From Gammaproteobacteria bacterium (GTDB lineage: Bacteria > Pseudomonadota > Gammaproteobacteria > Competibacterales > Competibacteraceae): a DNA stretch of 5,922 nucleotides. Shown here piece by piece: positions 5,693 through 5,922 of this stretch. The stretch's first letter is position 1; each line of letters begins with the position of its first letter. The DNA lies in the NCBI GenBank assembly GCA_003562535.1, contig PWUP01000047.1:1-5922 (forward strand), read 5' to 3'. A model generated the notes under the pieces. It did not search any database. It was not told where the DNA came from and saw only the letters and a list, made by a program, of their open reading frames with translations. Made by a program: the position numbers and the translations under genes.

Positions 5693-5922
5693 TTAACGCT
5701 GTTCCTCACCTAAAGACTCATGGCCGATGCTGATCTGCCTTGCCGGATTGTCCGTCGCCACGTCGAACACCCGCCAGCCTTGGTTACCCATACAGTAAAT
5801 CACATACTGGGAGATTTGCGCCTCCGGGTATTCCCGGCGTAGCCCTTCCACATATCCGGCGATCTGCTCTGTGTCTTCCGGTTGCAAGTTGAAATCCTCG
5901 ATGGGTGTCTTGAGCTTTTTGA
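5693..5922 (-). CDS. Unrecognised protein, C-terminal part (runs off the window edge)
   Basis: The frame is open from the window edge to a TAA at 5695-5693, giving at least 75 residues. I do not recognise the family. The visible part is soluble-looking, with an amphipathic helix rich in Glu and Arg (GYVEGLRREYPEAQ) followed by a possible beta-strand region (QYVIYCMGNQGWRVFDVAT) that contains the only cysteine. It has no signal peptide or membrane segment in view. A TTG at 5887 with GAGGA 7 bases before it could start a complete 64-residue protein. However, the frame stays open upstream with ordinary residues (KKLKTPIEDFN), so a longer gene cut by the edge is at least as likely. It is on the same strand as the coiled-coil gene, 116 bases upstream of it, with no clear terminator in between. 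Confidence 0.55.
   Translation of the reverse strand, partial: KKLKTPIEDFNLQPEDTEQIAGYVEGLRREYPEAQISQYVIYCMGNQGWRVFDVATDNPARQISIGHESLGEEQR

Noticed and set aside
1..5922. CRISPR arrays, tRNA or rRNA genes, insertion sequences, attachment sites or replication origins.
   Set aside because: No regularly spaced repeats, no cloverleaf or rRNA signature, no transposase or terminal inverted repeats were seen; nearly all of the window is accounted for by coding sequence.

Overview
The window comes from a bacterium, most likely a gammaproteobacterium of moderate GC content. The evidence is a FrdA that matches the enterobacterial quinol:fumarate reductase flavoprotein almost motif for motif, and a proteobacterial GspE/PilB-type ATPase. 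A sulfur-oxidising or filamentous lineage such as Thiotrichales is possible, but that is a guess. Every gene I can support lies on the minus strand, so the biological order runs from high to low coordinates.

Region by region, in transcription order: (1) 5922-5693, the 3' end of an unrecognised gene that runs off the window edge. (2) 5692-5577, a 116-base gap with a possible promoter and a compact inverted repeat that contains the likely ribosome binding site of the next gene. (3) 5576-4449, an exported, cysteine-free, largely coiled-coil protein of unknown function. (4) 4449-2023, a large secretion/pilus-type ATPase (about 808 aa), joined to the previous gene by a TGATG stop/start overlap. 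It carries an unusual N-terminus: two possible small beta-barrel segments, then four MshEN-like half motifs at an exact 30-residue period, then the T2SSE N-domain and a complete AAA-type ATPase core. (5) 2022-1813, a 210-base gap with an AT-rich stretch, a candidate promoter and a nested inverted/direct repeat. (6) 1812-49, frdA. (7) 30-1, the first ten codons of frdB.

Two functional units are visible. One is the start of a fumarate reductase operon (frdA-frdB and presumably the membrane anchors beyond the edge), which reduces fumarate to succinate using quinol during anaerobic or micro-oxic growth. The other is a two-gene module, exported coiled-coil protein plus ATPase, whose overlapping genes suggest linked synthesis. 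The ATPase looks catalytically intact and may be controlled by cyclic di-GMP, but no platform protein, secretin or pilin gene is present here. Its partner machinery must therefore be encoded elsewhere. This module is the least ordinary part of the window.
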